Positions 22,324 through 31,991 of a stretch of DNA of 64,000 nt are shown here, one piece after another. Within the stretch, counting starts at the first letter, position 1, and each line of letters opens with the position of its first letter. Made by a program: the position numbers and the translations under genes. The DNA is from Mangrovibacter yixingensis (GTDB lineage: Bacteria; Pseudomonadota; Gammaproteobacteria; Enterobacterales; Enterobacteriaceae), in assembly GCF_020523985.1 (NCBI RefSeq), contig NZ_JAIVKM010000011.1, positions 1-64,000 of the forward strand, in the 5' to 3' direction. The notes below the pieces were generated by a model that ran no database searches, had not been told where the DNA came from, and was given only the letters and a program-made list of their open reading frames with translations.

Positions 22324-23276
22324 TGATCGAGATAAAACACCTGAGAACTCTGCAGGCACTCCGCAGTAGTGGCTCCCTGGCTGCGGCGGCTGCAGTGTTA
22401 CACCAGACGCAATCAGCCCTTTCTCACCAGTTCAGTGACCTGGAGCAACGGCTTGGGTTCAGGCTGTTTATCCGAAAGAGCCAGCCTCTGCGTTTTACTC
22501 CCCAGGGTGAAATCCTGTTACAACTGGCCGCCCAGGTTTTGCCACAAATTCAGCAAGCTTTACAGGATTGCAATGAACCCCAACAGACTGCGTTACGCAT
22601 TGCGATTGAATGCCATAGCTGTATCCAGTGGTTGACCCCTGCTCTGGAACATTTCCACAAGCTGTGGCCACAGGTGGACATGGATTTTAAATCCGGCGTC
22701 ACTTTCGACCCACAACCCGCCTTGCAACAAAGTGAGCTGGATATTGTACTGACATCCGATATTTTGCCGCGCAGCGGGCTGCATTATTCGCCGATGTTTG
22801 ATTTTGAAGTGCGCCTGGTGCTGGCGACAGATCACCCGCTGGCAGGGAAAGCCCGAATCAGCCCGGAAGACCTGGCTCGTGAAACACTGTTAATTTACCC
22901 GGTGCAACGCCAACGCCTTGATGTCTGGCGTCATTTTCTACAACCGGCTGGAGTCAGCCCTTCGCTAAAGAGTGTGGATAATACTTTGCTACTGATTCAA
23001 ATGGTGGCTGCCCGAATGGGGATTGCGGCCTTGCCACACTGGGTAGTGGAGAGTTTTGAGCGACAAGGTCTGGTCGTGACCCGGACGTTAGGCGAAGGTT
23101 TATGGAGCCGGTTGTACGCTGCCGTTCGGGATGGGGAGCAGCGCCAACCGGTTATCGAAGCATTTATTCGTTCGGCGCGCCAACACGCTTGCGACCATCT
23201 GCCATTTGTACGGAGTGCGGAGCGACCCAGCGCCGATGTACCCACAGGGAAGCCAGAATCACTGCTGCGCCAATAA
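22323..23276 (+). CDS. metR: LysR-type regulator of methionine genes MetR
   Basis: Activates metE and metH with homocysteine as coregulator. 317 residues, E. coli length. N-terminal winged helix-turn-helix at about 1-60 ([36 protein letters not shown]) and a LysR substrate-binding domain at about 90-295. The ATG at 22323 overlaps a MetR operator. The last 113 bases overlap the 3' end of bioP on the opposite strand. Confidence 0.97.
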   Translation: MIEIKHLRTLQALRSSGSLAAAAAVLHQTQSALSHQFSDLEQRLGFRLFIRKSQPLRFTPQGEILLQLAAQVLPQIQQALQDCNEPQQTALRIAIECHSCIQWLTPALEHFHKLWPQVDMDFKSGVTFDPQPALQQSELDIVLTSDILPRSGLHYSPMFDFEVRLVLATDHPLAGKARISPEDLARETLLIYPVQRQRLDVWRHFLQPAGVSPSLKSVDNTLLLIQMVAARMGIAALPHWVVESFERQGLVVTRTLGEGLWSRLYAAVRDGEQRQPVIEAFIRSARQHACDHLPFVRSAERPSADVPTGKPESLLRQ

Positions 23277-24096
23277 GAAAACTGCTCCAGTGAGGCTGCT
23301 GCTGCCAGATAGCCAGGTTAACCAGCAGCCCTGCCGGGATATGCACATTGTTCATGATGCCAAGTGTTCCCGCATCTACCTGCGTTGCCCCATAGTTCCA
23401 CATAAAATATCCCAGCCCGGATGCCGCCACTCCAAGCCATACCAAAATCCCCCACTGTAACGAGGTTTCCGGTAATTTGTTCGGGTTACCCAATGTAAAC
23501 CAGGCGATAACGGCGACAATCAGTGCCCCCATGTAAAACCATGAAATAGCACTGTGTTGCGGCATGGGATGGACTTCCATTAAGCGTTTGTAACCCACCA
23601 TACCAATGGCAAAGCTGATGTTAGCAAGTTGTACGAGTAACAGACCCAACCAGAAGTGATCACTCAGTTTGTCGTAACGAATAATCGCCGCACCTATTAC
23701 CGCCAGCAGAGCGCTTAACGCATAGCCCCAGCGTAACCGGCGGCGGCTCAGCACATCGTAGATCAATGTGACATACAGTGGAGTGAAAATGGTAAACAGT
23801 AGAAATTCCGACACTGTCAGGTAGAGGTAGGCCCGGAAGCTGAACAGGTACATCACGCCTAACTGCATGGCACCAACCAGCATATAAGACAATAACGTGC
23901 GCCATTTTTGCCCACAGGTACGCAGAAAAGGCAAAAAGACCAGTGCGGCCAGGCCAATACGCATCAAAACGGAAAAGTAGCTGTCAACATGACCAGCAAG
24001 GTATTCGCCTATCAGGCTGAAAGAAAAAGCCCACAAGATAGTGGTGATTATCAGTAAGATCACGGCATATTGGCTCATAATGGAACGAACCAACAT
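23164..24096 (-). CDS. bioP: Biotin transporter BioP (YigM), EamA family
   Basis: Drug/metabolite-transporter family permease with ten predicted helices in two EamA repeats (about 8-145 and 155-295); YigM of E. coli is the biotin uptake protein. 310 residues in this frame, 304 if the ATG at 24078 is used; neither start has a strong ribosome site, so the N-terminus is uncertain. Conserved stretches include [21 protein letters not shown], and [19 protein letters not shown]. Its 3' end is antisense to metR for 113 bases. Confidence 0.92.
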   Translation of the reverse strand: MLVRSIMSQYAVILLIITTILWAFSFSLIGEYLAGHVDSYFSVLMRIGLAALVFLPFLRTCGQKWRTLLSYMLVGAMQLGVMYLFSFRAYLYLTVSEFLLFTIFTPLYVTLIYDVLSRRRLRWGYALSALLAVIGAAIIRYDKLSDHFWLGLLLVQLANISFAIGMVGYKRLMEVHPMPQHSAISWFYMGALIVAVIAWFTLGNPNKLPETSLQWGILVWLGVAASGLGYFMWNYGATQVDAGTLGIMNNVHIPAGLLVNLAIWQQQPHWSSFLIGAAVILASLWVHRRWVAPHSVQMADGRKRVGAPNE

Positions 24097-24137
24097 TTTA
24101 GCGAGACAGGCAGCTGCGCGCCCAACTATTTAATTTA

Positions 24138-24162
24138 CGAGTGGTTAAAATAAAACCACTCG
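24138..24162. terminator. Hairpin between yigL and bioP
   Basis: CGAGTGGTT (24138-24146) and AACCACTCG (24154-24162) form a nine-pair stem with a seven-base AT loop. On the plus strand TTATTTATC follows; on the minus strand, which carries both flanking genes, the tail is TAAATTAAA and not a clean T tract. It lies 17 bases past the yigL stop and may attenuate read-through into bioP. Confidence 0.5.
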
Positions 24163-24179
24163 TTATTTATCTTCTGCCT

Positions 24180-24980
24180 TCAGGAAAGAAATAGTTTCCG
24201 CAGATAATGCGGTACGGCATCAGTTACGTTGGTTCCAATCACTTCCAGTTCGGGTAACAAGTCTTTCAGGCGCTGATGAGCATTCCCCATAATGCAGCCT
24301 TTCCCGGCCATAGAGAGCATCTCTTGGTCATTCATACCATCACCAAAAGCAATACAGTCTTTTAGCTGGTAGCCCATCGCCTTAGCAACCGCTTCCAGTG
24401 CATGGCCTTTAGAGACCCCGCCCGCCATCACTTCAAGGCAAGTCACTGTTGAGAAGCTGACATTCACTCGGTCACCCCAACGGGCATTAATAGCCTGCTC
24501 CAGTGGCAACAGTTTTTCGTGAGAGTCACAGGTAAAGAACACTTTGCTGACACCATCAGTTTCCAGCATACCGGGCTGGAATACCTGGTAGTTAAATACG
24601 GCCTCACGGAAATAGACCATATCTTCTGGCCGCGGTTGGCTGATAAACCATTCATCACCACGATAAACATTGGTGGTAATGTCTTTGTTGCCCACGACCA
24701 TGCCGTACAAGTCGCCAGCAATGTCCCGGTCCAAATCATGGGAGAACACCAGGTTCCCCTGGTTATCGTGCACCCTGGCACCATTGGACGTAATCATATA
24801 CGACTGGATACCCAGGTTATCCCTAATCTGGCCGACATCAATATGGTGACGCCCGGTGGCGAAAATAAAGTGAATACCCTGGTTTACCAGCAGCGTTAAT
24901 GTCTCTTTGGCAAATGGGGTAAGCCTGTGTTCAGGCGATAACAATGTGCCGTCTAAATCCGACGCAACAACATGGTACAT
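24180..24980 (-). CDS. yigL: HAD-family sugar phosphatase/PLP phosphatase YigL
   Basis: Cof-type haloacid dehalogenase phosphatase; the E. coli enzyme dephosphorylates sugar phosphates and pyridoxal phosphate and helps relieve glucose-phosphate stress. 266 residues, E. coli length. Motif I DLDGTLL (residues 8-14), motif II TSNGA, and motif III/IV GVSKGHAL and FGDGMNDQEML are intact. In E. coli yigL is activated post-transcriptionally when SgrS stabilises a processed pldB-yigL mRNA; here too it follows pldB closely (about 37 bases), which permits the same arrangement. Confidence 0.96.
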   Translation of the reverse strand: MYHVVASDLDGTLLSPEHRLTPFAKETLTLLVNQGIHFIFATGRHHIDVGQIRDNLGIQSYMITSNGARVHDNQGNLVFSHDLDRDIAGDLYGMVVGNKDITTNVYRGDEWFISQPRPEDMVYFREAVFNYQVFQPGMLETDGVSKVFFTCDSHEKLLPLEQAINARWGDRVNVSFSTVTCLEVMAGGVSKGHALEAVAKAMGYQLKDCIAFGDGMNDQEMLSMAGKGCIMGNAHQRLKDLLPELEVIGTNVTDAVPHYLRKLFLS

Positions 24981-25017
24981 AGGCGATTCTACCTCTGGTG
25001 AAAATAACGTTAAGGCC

Positions 25018-26022
25018 TCATGCCTTTAAGTCTGCATGCCGTGTAAAAAAGTCCACAATGGCATGCAATGCAGCAGCGCGCATATCGTCCTTTTCAAACA
25101 GGATCTCATGATACGCACCTTCGATGATGTAAGGTTTCCCCCCCTCACACGGGTAGCCCGCCGCGGCTCTAATTTCACAGAACTTATCGTGCATCCGGTT
25201 ATCGACAACATGATCTTGTTCTGCCTGCAGGAGTAATACCGGCGTAGTCATGGCAGTGGCCTCTGCCAAAACTTGTTCACCTGCAAGGATTCCTTCCCGA
25301 ACCCAATGGTAAGTTGGGCCACCCACACGCAACCGCGGATCATCAGCATATAAACGCAAATTACGGCGGTAACGCTCAGGACTGTGGGTTAATGTGTTCA
25401 TCACAAAGGGTAGCGGTTGCCAGCGCCCGGTTCCCATCGCATACCCTTCGCTGATTTTTGGGTAGCCTTCTGCCCAGTCAAGAATATGCCTTACCATCCA
25501 GTCTGGCAGGCGAATAACGATGCCAAACATCGGGGCGCATAGCACTGCGGCATCACAGGCCTGTGGGTTTTTGCTTAAAAACAACGCTGTAATTGCGCCT
25601 CCCATGGAATGAGCCAGAACAAAACGCTTTTTCCACGGGCCCGGTGCAACTTCCTGTTGCCAGAATGATGTTAAATCATCGACATAATCACTGAAATTCA
25701 CCACATGACCACGATGGGGATCGTCCAGCATTCGGCCTGATCGCCCTTGCCCACGATGATCAATAATTAATACGTCAAACCCACAATGAAACAGGTCCCA
25801 GGCAACCTCGGCGTATTTCACATAGCTTTCAATCCGTCCTGGACAGATAACCACCACCTGATGGTGCTTTTTATTGCGGAAGCGGACATACCGTATAGGC
25901 ACACCTTCAACACCTGCGAGCTCGCACTCTTCACGCTGTTGCCAGAAATCATTCAGTGGACCCACCGCAAAAGCAGCAAAAGCTTTTTCCCTTTCGGTCC
26001 ACTCATTTTTGTGCTTTTTCAT
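25018..26022 (-). CDS. pldB: Lysophospholipase L2 PldB
   Basis: Inner-membrane-associated alpha/beta hydrolase that deacylates lysophospholipids. The ATG at 26022 gives 334 residues beginning MKKHKNEW; a GTG at 26037 would add five. Nucleophile Ser in LAHSMGGAI, the oxyanion block VVICPGRIESYVKYAE, IDHRGQGRSGR and the catalytic His in GAYHEILFE are all present. It is slightly shorter at the C-terminus than E. coli PldB (340). First gene of pldB-yigL. Confidence 0.95.
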   Translation of the reverse strand: MKKHKNEWTEREKAFAAFAVGPLNDFWQQREECELAGVEGVPIRYVRFRNKKHHQVVVICPGRIESYVKYAEVAWDLFHCGFDVLIIDHRGQGRSGRMLDDPHRGHVVNFSDYVDDLTSFWQQEVAPGPWKKRFVLAHSMGGAITALFLSKNPQACDAAVLCAPMFGIVIRLPDWMVRHILDWAEGYPKISEGYAMGTGRWQPLPFVMNTLTHSPERYRRNLRLYADDPRLRVGGPTYHWVREGILAGEQVLAEATAMTTPVLLLQAEQDHVVDNRMHDKFCEIRAAAGYPCEGGKPYIIEGAYHEILFEKDDMRAAALHAIVDFFTRHADLKA

Positions 26023-26133
26023 AGGAGGTATCAGCACCTTTCAGTAGTGGAATAGCACTTTTTTTGTGAGTCATAGCGCAACACCAGACAATGGCGTATT
26101 GTGACATAAAAGTGTGCAGATCAGGAATCCAGG

Positions 26134-26754
26134 ATGAGTCTCGAGTGGTGGTTTACCTATTTAATTACAACGATCATTTTAAGTTTATCGCCAGGGTCTG
26201 GCGCAATTAATACCATGAGTACCGCTATGAGCCACGGTTACCGAGGTGCCGCGGCATCTATAGCTGGCCTGCAAACCGGGCTGGCGATTCACATCGTCCT
26301 GGTCGGCGTGGGTTTAGGGACGTTGTTCTCTCACTCACTACTGGCGTTCGAGATTCTCAAATGGGCTGGCGTCGCTTACCTTGTGTGGCTGGGTATTCAG
26401 CAATGGCGGGCTGCAGGTGCGCTTGATCTGAAAACTCTGGCGCAACAACAACCCCGGCGCAAATTGTTCCAGCGTGCGGTATTTGTCAATCTGACCAACC
26501 CCAAAAGCATTGTTTTCCTGGCCGCACTTTTCCCGCAATTTATTATGCCCCACCAGCCACAAGTTATGCAGTATGTGGTGTTAGGCGTAACTACCGTTGT
26601 CGTAGATATTGTGGTGATGATTGGTTATGCCACGCTGGCACAACGTATTGCAGGCTGGATTAAAGGGCCACGCCAGATGAAGGCGCTGAACAGAGTATTT
26701 GGTTCACTCTTTATGCTGGTGGGCGCACTGCTCGCCAGTGCGCGCCAGGCATAA
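26134..26754 (+). CDS. rhtB: Homoserine/homoserine lactone efflux protein RhtB
   Basis: LysE-family exporter with five to six helices; overproduction in E. coli gives resistance to homoserine and its lactone. 206 residues, E. coli length. The family signature [11 protein letters not shown] is at about 20-30, and [18 protein letters not shown] is in the middle. It faces rhtC tail to tail, with 25 bases between the two stop codons. Confidence 0.95.
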   Translation: MSLEWWFTYLITTIILSLSPGSGAINTMSTAMSHGYRGAAASIAGLQTGLAIHIVLVGVGLGTLFSHSLLAFEILKWAGVAYLVWLGIQQWRAAGALDLKTLAQQQPRRKLFQRAVFVNLTNPKSIVFLAALFPQFIMPHQPQVMQYVVLGVTTVVVDIVVMIGYATLAQRIAGWIKGPRQMKALNRVFGSLFMLVGALLASARQA

Positions 26755-26779
26755 TTTCATGCTAAACAGCGGGTGCCGG

Positions 26780-27400
26780 TTAACGGGAAATAATCAGATG
26801 GATTCCGAACCCGGTAAACAAGGCACCGGCCATCCCGTCAATCCATTTCGCCAGCCGCTGGTAGCCTTGCCGCATTTTCGGTAACGCAAACAGGCTGGCG
26901 ACCACGGCAAACCAGGCAAAGGTTTCTAACGCAATCAGGCAAAACAGCCCGATGCGTTCTGGTGCGCCAACGCTGTCGCCAAGAAAGAGTGAGAAGACAC
27001 TACCGAAATAGATAATGGCTTTGGGGTTAGCCAGGTTGGTTAACAGGCCTTTCAGAAAGCTACGCCCTGCCTGAGCCAGCTCAACTTGTTGTGCCGGGCC
27101 ATGCTCCACTGGTTTTTTAAATACTCCCCGCAGCATCTGGAAACCCATCCAGCATAAATACAAACCACCACCCACCATAATAATGGTGTGCAGCCAGGCC
27201 ATTTTTTCCAGAATAAGGTGCAGGCCAAGCAGTGCCACACCTGACCAGACCATGACGCCACAGGTGATACCCAGTACGCCCATAATGGCTTCACGGCGAG
27301 AGCGGCTGATAGCCGTTTGAGATACAAAAAAGAAATCCGGGCCAGGGCTTATCAGCGCTAAGAAATGCACCAGTGCCACTGTCAGAAAAAGCATTAACAT
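26780..27400 (-). CDS. rhtC: Threonine export protein RhtC
   Basis: LysE-family inner membrane exporter of threonine. 206 residues, E. coli length. The signature SPGPDFFFVSQTA is at about 18-30, GVMVWSGVALLGL follows, and LANPKAIIYFGSVFSLF marks the central region. It lies downstream of recQ on the minus strand with a 61-base gap, and is convergent with its paralogue rhtB. Confidence 0.95.
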   Translation of the reverse strand: MLMLFLTVALVHFLALISPGPDFFFVSQTAISRSRREAIMGVLGITCGVMVWSGVALLGLHLILEKMAWLHTIIMVGGGLYLCWMGFQMLRGVFKKPVEHGPAQQVELAQAGRSFLKGLLTNLANPKAIIYFGSVFSLFLGDSVGAPERIGLFCLIALETFAWFAVVASLFALPKMRQGYQRLAKWIDGMAGALFTGFGIHLIISR

Positions 27401-27461
27401 AACTTGCTCGCAGGAGAATAATCGCAGGAGGTATTATCCTGGCACGTTTCTCCGCTGCCCG

Positions 27462-29297
27462 CTACCAGGTTTCCCGTTCGTCCAGATGTTCACGAATCAG
27501 GGTCATAAAGGGTTGCCCAAACCGTTCCAGTTTACGCATCCCCACGCCATTCACACTCAGCATTTCCCCCGGTGAAACCGGTAACTGCTCCGCCATTTCT
27601 ATCAGAGTTGCATCGTTAAAGACGACATACGGTGGGATATTTTCCTCATCGGCGATGGCTTTACGTAGTTTGCGTAATTTGGCGAACAATTTGCGGTCAT
27701 AATTACCACCAAGCGTTTTCTGGTGAGCGCGCGGTTTCAGCACAGAAATACGAGGTACAGCCAGCATCAATGGCACCTCACCCCGCAATACGGGCCGGGC
27801 AGCTTCGGTAAGTTGTAGTGCAGAATGGTTGGCAATGTTTTGGGTGATAAACCCCATGTGGATGAGCTGGCGAATCACGCTAACCCAGTGTTCATGGCTG
27901 TGCTCACGCCCAATGCCATACACTGGCAGTTTATCGTGTTGCATATCACGGATACGCTGGTTGTTAGCGCCTCGCAACACTTCCACCACGTACCCCATTC
28001 CAAAACGCTGGTTCACACGATAAATACAGGATAACGCTTTTTGTGCATCCACCAGGCCATCATAACGCCGCGGTGGATCCAGGCAAATGTCACAGTTGCC
28101 GCATGCTTCCTGGCGGCCTTCACCGAAATAATTCAACAACACCAGGCGGCGGCAGGTTTGTGCCTCGGCAAATGCCCCCATGGCATTAAGTTTGTGGCGC
28201 TCAATATCCTGTAGCTGCCCAGCCGGTTTTTCATCCAGGCAGCGGCGCAGCCAGGCCATATCTGCCGGGTCGTAAAACAGCATCGCTTCAGCGGGCAAGC
28301 CATCGCGCCCGGCACGCCCGGTTTCCTGGTAATACGACTCGATATTGCGCGGAATATCGAAATGGACAACAAACCGCACGTTGGGTTTATTAATCCCCAT
28401 ACCGAAGGCAACTGTTGCCACCACAATTTGCACATCATCGCGCTGGAACTTCTCCTGGACTTCAGCACGCACACTATTTTCCAGCCCGGCATGATAGGCT
28501 TGCGCACTAATCCCCCGGCTTTGCAAACGAGCGGCGGTGTCTTCCACTTTTGCCCGGCTGTTGCAGTAAATAATGCCAGACTTGCCCCGTTGTTCCTGAA
28601 CATAACGGAGTAACTGGTCAAGCGGCTTAAACTTTTCCATTAGCATGTAACGGATATTCGGCCGGTCAAAGCTGCTCACCTGGATAAGCGGGTTATCCAG
28701 CCCCAGTAGACGCACAATATCAAGCCGGGTGGTATCGTCTGCCGTTGCCGTTAAAGCCATAAATGGCACACCAGGAAGGCGCTGGCGCAATTGCCCCAGA
28801 GCCGCATATTCCGGGCGGAAATCGTGCCCCCATTGAGAAATGCAGTGGGCTTCATCAACTGCCAGCATGACAGGGTTCCAACGAGCCAGCTGGTCGAGGA
28901 AGTTATCCATCATCAGGCGTTCTGGAGCGATATACAGCAGGCGTATTTGCCCACTTCTGCAGCCATCAATAACCTGCTGTTGTTCTTCGCGGCTTAATGA
29001 GGAGTTCAGGCAAGCGGCAGCAACCCCGTTGGCGCACAGTTGATCCACCTGGTCTTTCATCAACGAGATAAGCGGAGAAACAACCAGCGTCAACCCGCCG
29101 AGCACCAGCGCAGGAATTTGATAGCAGAGGGATTTTCCCCCGCCGGTAGGCATAACCACAAGGCAATCCCTACCCTGGAGTGCCTTATCAATAATGTTTT
29201 TCTGGCCCGGACGAAACTGTTGGTAGCCAAAGGTTTCCTGTAACACTTGCTGTGCCAGTGACTCCCGATTCATCATTTCCGCCTGCGCCACACTCAC
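27462..29297 (-). CDS. recQ: ATP-dependent DNA helicase RecQ
   Basis: 3'-5' superfamily 2 helicase of the RecF recombination pathway. 611 residues (E. coli 609). N-terminal start MSVAQAE matches the family; Walker A MPTGGGKSLCYQ at about 50, DEAH-type box VDEAHCISQWGHDFRP, motif V VATVAFGMGINKPNVR and motif VI QETGRAGRDG. The RQC zinc cluster (CGNCDICLD) and winged helix follow at about 370-515, and the HRDC domain fills about 530-605. It lies 61 bases downstream of pldA, past a terminator. Confidence 0.98.
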   Translation of the reverse strand: MSVAQAEMMNRESLAQQVLQETFGYQQFRPGQKNIIDKALQGRDCLVVMPTGGGKSLCYQIPALVLGGLTLVVSPLISLMKDQVDQLCANGVAAACLNSSLSREEQQQVIDGCRSGQIRLLYIAPERLMMDNFLDQLARWNPVMLAVDEAHCISQWGHDFRPEYAALGQLRQRLPGVPFMALTATADDTTRLDIVRLLGLDNPLIQVSSFDRPNIRYMLMEKFKPLDQLLRYVQEQRGKSGIIYCNSRAKVEDTAARLQSRGISAQAYHAGLENSVRAEVQEKFQRDDVQIVVATVAFGMGINKPNVRFVVHFDIPRNIESYYQETGRAGRDGLPAEAMLFYDPADMAWLRRCLDEKPAGQLQDIERHKLNAMGAFAEAQTCRRLVLLNYFGEGRQEACGNCDICLDPPRRYDGLVDAQKALSCIYRVNQRFGMGYVVEVLRGANNQRIRDMQHDKLPVYGIGREHSHEHWVSVIRQLIHMGFITQNIANHSALQLTEAARPVLRGEVPLMLAVPRISVLKPRAHQKTLGGNYDRKLFAKLRKLRKAIADEENIPPYVVFNDATLIEMAEQLPVSPGEMLSVNGVGMRKLERFGQPFMTLIREHLDERETW

Positions 29298-29309
29298 TCC
29301 ATCCGCTTA

Positions 29310-29339
29310 AAATAAAACAGGCGCTATTTTCAGCGCCTG
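29310..29339 (-). terminator. Terminator of pldA
   Basis: On the minus strand, CAGGCGCT (29339-29332) pairs with AGCGCCTG (29325-29318), followed by TTTTATTT. It lies 19 bases past the pldA stop and upstream of recQ. Confidence 0.88.
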
Positions 29340-29358
29340 AGTGAGAAACTGCAATGCT

Positions 29359-30228
29359 TTAAAACAGATCATTGAGCATAACGCCCAAACCAACGCGAGT
29401 CTGATTGAAGTTGTAGTCTATCAGGGACTCACCATAACCGCTCCACACCTGAGCGTAAGCCCGGACATGGCGGGTAATTGGGTAGCTCACGCCGAATTCA
29501 GCGCCGCCGTAACCGGTATTCCAGTTATACTGACCTTTTACGCTTAAGACCGCGTCGCCCCAGCTGTAGGCCACACGCGCCTGGTAATAGCCCATATATT
29601 TGGCGATATCAGGGTTATCATCAAGATTTCCCACCACATACCAGGGTTTCACTTCAACCATCCAGTCGCCATTCTGTGCCATCAGACGAGAATAAACGCG
29701 GTTCCAACTGCGAGAAGTTGGGTCTGAACGCCCGTTGGAATCATGGTTAAACCCCATTTCGACATCACGCAATGTCCAGCCAGCGAATTGATAGTCGGTG
29801 GCAAACCCCAGAAATAACTGAGGCTCGTAATTGGTTTCACGAAACGGTGAAGACTGGGACTGATTGGAAAGCTGCCACCAGGATTTCTGTGTATAAGAAG
29901 CACCCAGTACGGAGTTATCACCCAAAATTCCACGCCACAAAGGGAAAGCGAGGCTCAGCTGAAATTTCACTTCGTCTTTGCGGGCATGGTCGGCCCAGTC
30001 ATAGCTTTTTATCGCTTCTTTATTAATATCGCTGCTCTGTGTGTAGAGAACATAGTTGGTGTCGTAAGGATACAAGGTAAAAGGATTGTCATGTTCCTGT
30101 AACATATTGGCAATAATGCTGCCACGAACAGCCGGTGCATCGTGCACCTCTTTTACTGTTGCTTCCTGTGCCAAGGCCGTGGCCGGTAGCACGCACATCA
30201 TCATTAAAGCGGTAAAACTCTTGCGCAT
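29359..30228 (-). CDS. pldA: Outer membrane phospholipase A PldA
   Basis: Calcium-dependent outer membrane phospholipase A1/A2, a 12-strand beta barrel activated by dimerisation that removes mislocalised phospholipids from the outer leaflet. The ATG at 30228 gives 289 residues, the E. coli length; earlier in-frame ATGs sit inside or against the ribosome site. Signal peptide about 1-20, with cleavage after LPATALA so that the mature protein starts QEATVKEVHD. The catalytic His and Ser are in GFNHDSNGRSDPTSRSWNR, and the C-terminus ends in Phe as usual for barrels. Confidence 0.96.
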   Translation of the reverse strand: MRKSFTALMMMCVLPATALAQEATVKEVHDAPAVRGSIIANMLQEHDNPFTLYPYDTNYVLYTQSSDINKEAIKSYDWADHARKDEVKFQLSLAFPLWRGILGDNSVLGASYTQKSWWQLSNQSQSSPFRETNYEPQLFLGFATDYQFAGWTLRDVEMGFNHDSNGRSDPTSRSWNRVYSRLMAQNGDWMVEVKPWYVVGNLDDNPDIAKYMGYYQARVAYSWGDAVLSVKGQYNWNTGYGGAEFGVSYPITRHVRAYAQVWSGYGESLIDYNFNQTRVGLGVMLNDLF

Positions 30229-30375
30229 CAGCCTCATTCTCCTGAAGCAATTATTATTGGTGTGACTCATTCTACATATTTCATGGTCTGATACGCACTC
30301 TTCTGCTCTTAAACTGGTTTAAAACACAAATGCTACATAAGATAAACATCTTATTAACCATTGGTGAGTATTACT

Positions 30376-30846
30376 ATGTCTGGAGTCATTCTTACCGCTG
30401 AGGAAGCATTGAAGTTGGTGGGTGATATTTTTGTCTACCACATGCCATTTAACCGGGCTCTGGGGCTGGAGCTGGTAAAGTACGTCCCTGATTATGCCGA
30501 GCTGTGCTTTGAACACCAGCCAATGATGGTAGGAAACTGGGCACAAAATATTTTACATGGTGGCGTGATAGCAGCTGCGTTGGACGTTGCCGCCGGTCTG
30601 GTGTGCGTCGGCAGCACACTCACACGCCATGAAACCATCAGCGAGGAAGAGTTACGCCAGCGTCTGGGCAAAATGGGCACCATTGATTTACGTGTGGATT
30701 ACCTGCGTCCGGGACGTGGTACTCATTTTACCGCCAGCAGTTCACTACTGCGGGCAGGTAACAAAGTGGCTGTCGCCCGTGTTGAGTTACATAACGAACA
30801 AAAAACCTATATTGCCAGTGCAACAGCGACTTACATGGTCGGGTAG
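30376..30846 (+). CDS. yigI: Acyl-CoA thioesterase YigI
   Basis: Hotdog-fold thioesterase; the E. coli homologue is reported to act on medium- to long-chain acyl-CoA. The ATG at 30376 ([11 protein letters not shown]) follows GGTGAG and gives 156 residues (E. coli 155); a possible upstream start at 30361 is less likely. Conserved [16 protein letters not shown] and [13 protein letters not shown] blocks are visible. Divergent from pldA; rarD follows after 54 bases on the same strand. Confidence 0.93.
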   Translation: MSGVILTAEEALKLVGDIFVYHMPFNRALGLELVKYVPDYAELCFEHQPMMVGNWAQNILHGGVIAAALDVAAGLVCVGSTLTRHETISEEELRQRLGKMGTIDLRVDYLRPGRGTHFTASSSLLRAGNKVAVARVELHNEQKTYIASATATYMVG

Positions 30847-30900
30847 CGGCTTTTTCTGGTAAACTACCTGTACACTTTTCCAACGCATATACGCATTCAC

Positions 30901-31788
30901 ATGGACAGCAGGCAAGTACGTTTAGGGGTTATCCTCGCCCTGATCGCCTATTTTATTTGGGGGGTAGCCCCCGCCTATTTCAAACTTATTCAGTTTGTCC
31001 CCGCCGATGAAATTCTGACTCACCGCATTATCTGGTCTTTTTTCTTTATGGTGGCGCTTATTTCCCTAAGCCGCCAGTGGCGCCAGGTGCGAAAAATTAT
31101 TGCCACACCCAAGAAGATTTTTGGGCTTGCCGTTTCTGCTGTATTAGTGGGCGGCAACTGGCTGTTATTTATTTGGTCAGTCAATAATAATCATATGCTG
31201 GAAGCCAGCCTGGGCTATTTTATTAATCCGCTGGTGAATATTTTGCTGGGTATGATCTTTCTCGGTGAGCGTTTTCGATTAATGCAGTGGGTGGCTGTGT
31301 TACTGGCTGCCTGCGGTGTACTGGTTCAACTCTGGACTTTTGGGTCGTTGCCCGTCATTGCACTGGCACTGGCGTTCAGTTTCGCGCTGTATGGCCTGGT
31401 GCGTAAGAAAATTGCTGTAGATGCCCAAACCGGCATGCTGATAGAAACCTTGTGGCTGTTACCGGTTGCCACTATCTGGTTATTTGGTATCACCGATACA
31501 CCCACCAGCCATCTTGCCAGCAACCCATGGTCACTGAATTTGTTGCTGATGGCCGCCGGTATTGTTACCACGGTGCCGTTATTATGCTTCACCGGGGCGG
31601 CAACCCGCCTGAGGTTATCCACCCTCGGCTTTTTTCAATATATTGGCCCAACACTCATGTTTTTATTAGCCGTAACCTTCTATGGAGAAGTACCCGGTAA
31701 AGACAAAATGGTCACTTTCGGATTTATCTGGATAGCCCTGTTTATCTTTGTGCTGGATGCATTATATACCCAGAGAAAAGTCAGATAA
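30901..31788 (+). CDS. rarD: EamA-family permease RarD
   Basis: Ten-helix drug/metabolite transporter; named for chloramphenicol sensitivity in Pseudomonas, with no proven substrate in enterobacteria. 295 residues (E. coli 296). Two EamA repeats (about 5-140 and 150-290), with the conserved SNNNHMLEASLGYFINPL-type segment WSVNNNHMLEASLGYF and TRLRLSTLGFFQYIGPT. It starts 54 bases after yigI and probably shares its transcript. Confidence 0.94.
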   Translation: MDSRQVRLGVILALIAYFIWGVAPAYFKLIQFVPADEILTHRIIWSFFFMVALISLSRQWRQVRKIIATPKKIFGLAVSAVLVGGNWLLFIWSVNNNHMLEASLGYFINPLVNILLGMIFLGERFRLMQWVAVLLAACGVLVQLWTFGSLPVIALALAFSFALYGLVRKKIAVDAQTGMLIETLWLLPVATIWLFGITDTPTSHLASNPWSLNLLLMAAGIVTTVPLLCFTGAATRLRLSTLGFFQYIGPTLMFLLAVTFYGEVPGKDKMVTFGFIWIALFIFVLDALYTQRKVR

Positions 31789-31894
31789 TCCCGATAAAAC
31801 AATAAACTGGCGTAGTATTTTTATTTATGTATTACGCCAGCCATACACCAGCAATTCAATTCCCTCACCTACCTTTTTTAGTACAATTGCCGTC

Positions 31895-31923
31895 TTACTA
31901 TAAGGTAATACTGTTTCTATAAT
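31895..31923 (+). promoter_or_regulatory. Possible promoter for yigG-yigF
   Basis: A perfect -10 TATAAT at 31918-31923 is preceded by a weak -35 (TTACTA, 31895-31900) at 17 bases. It lies 68 bases before yigG in an AT-rich 203-base gap. The gap also holds a stem CTGGCGTA/TACGCCAG (31807-31814, 31833-31840) with a large loop after rarD. Confidence 0.35.
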
Positions 31924-31991
31924 CTGCTCATATCTAGCAAATCTATTAATCAGGTAATTATCCGTAGTTACCTTTGAGAAAACTAATAACT

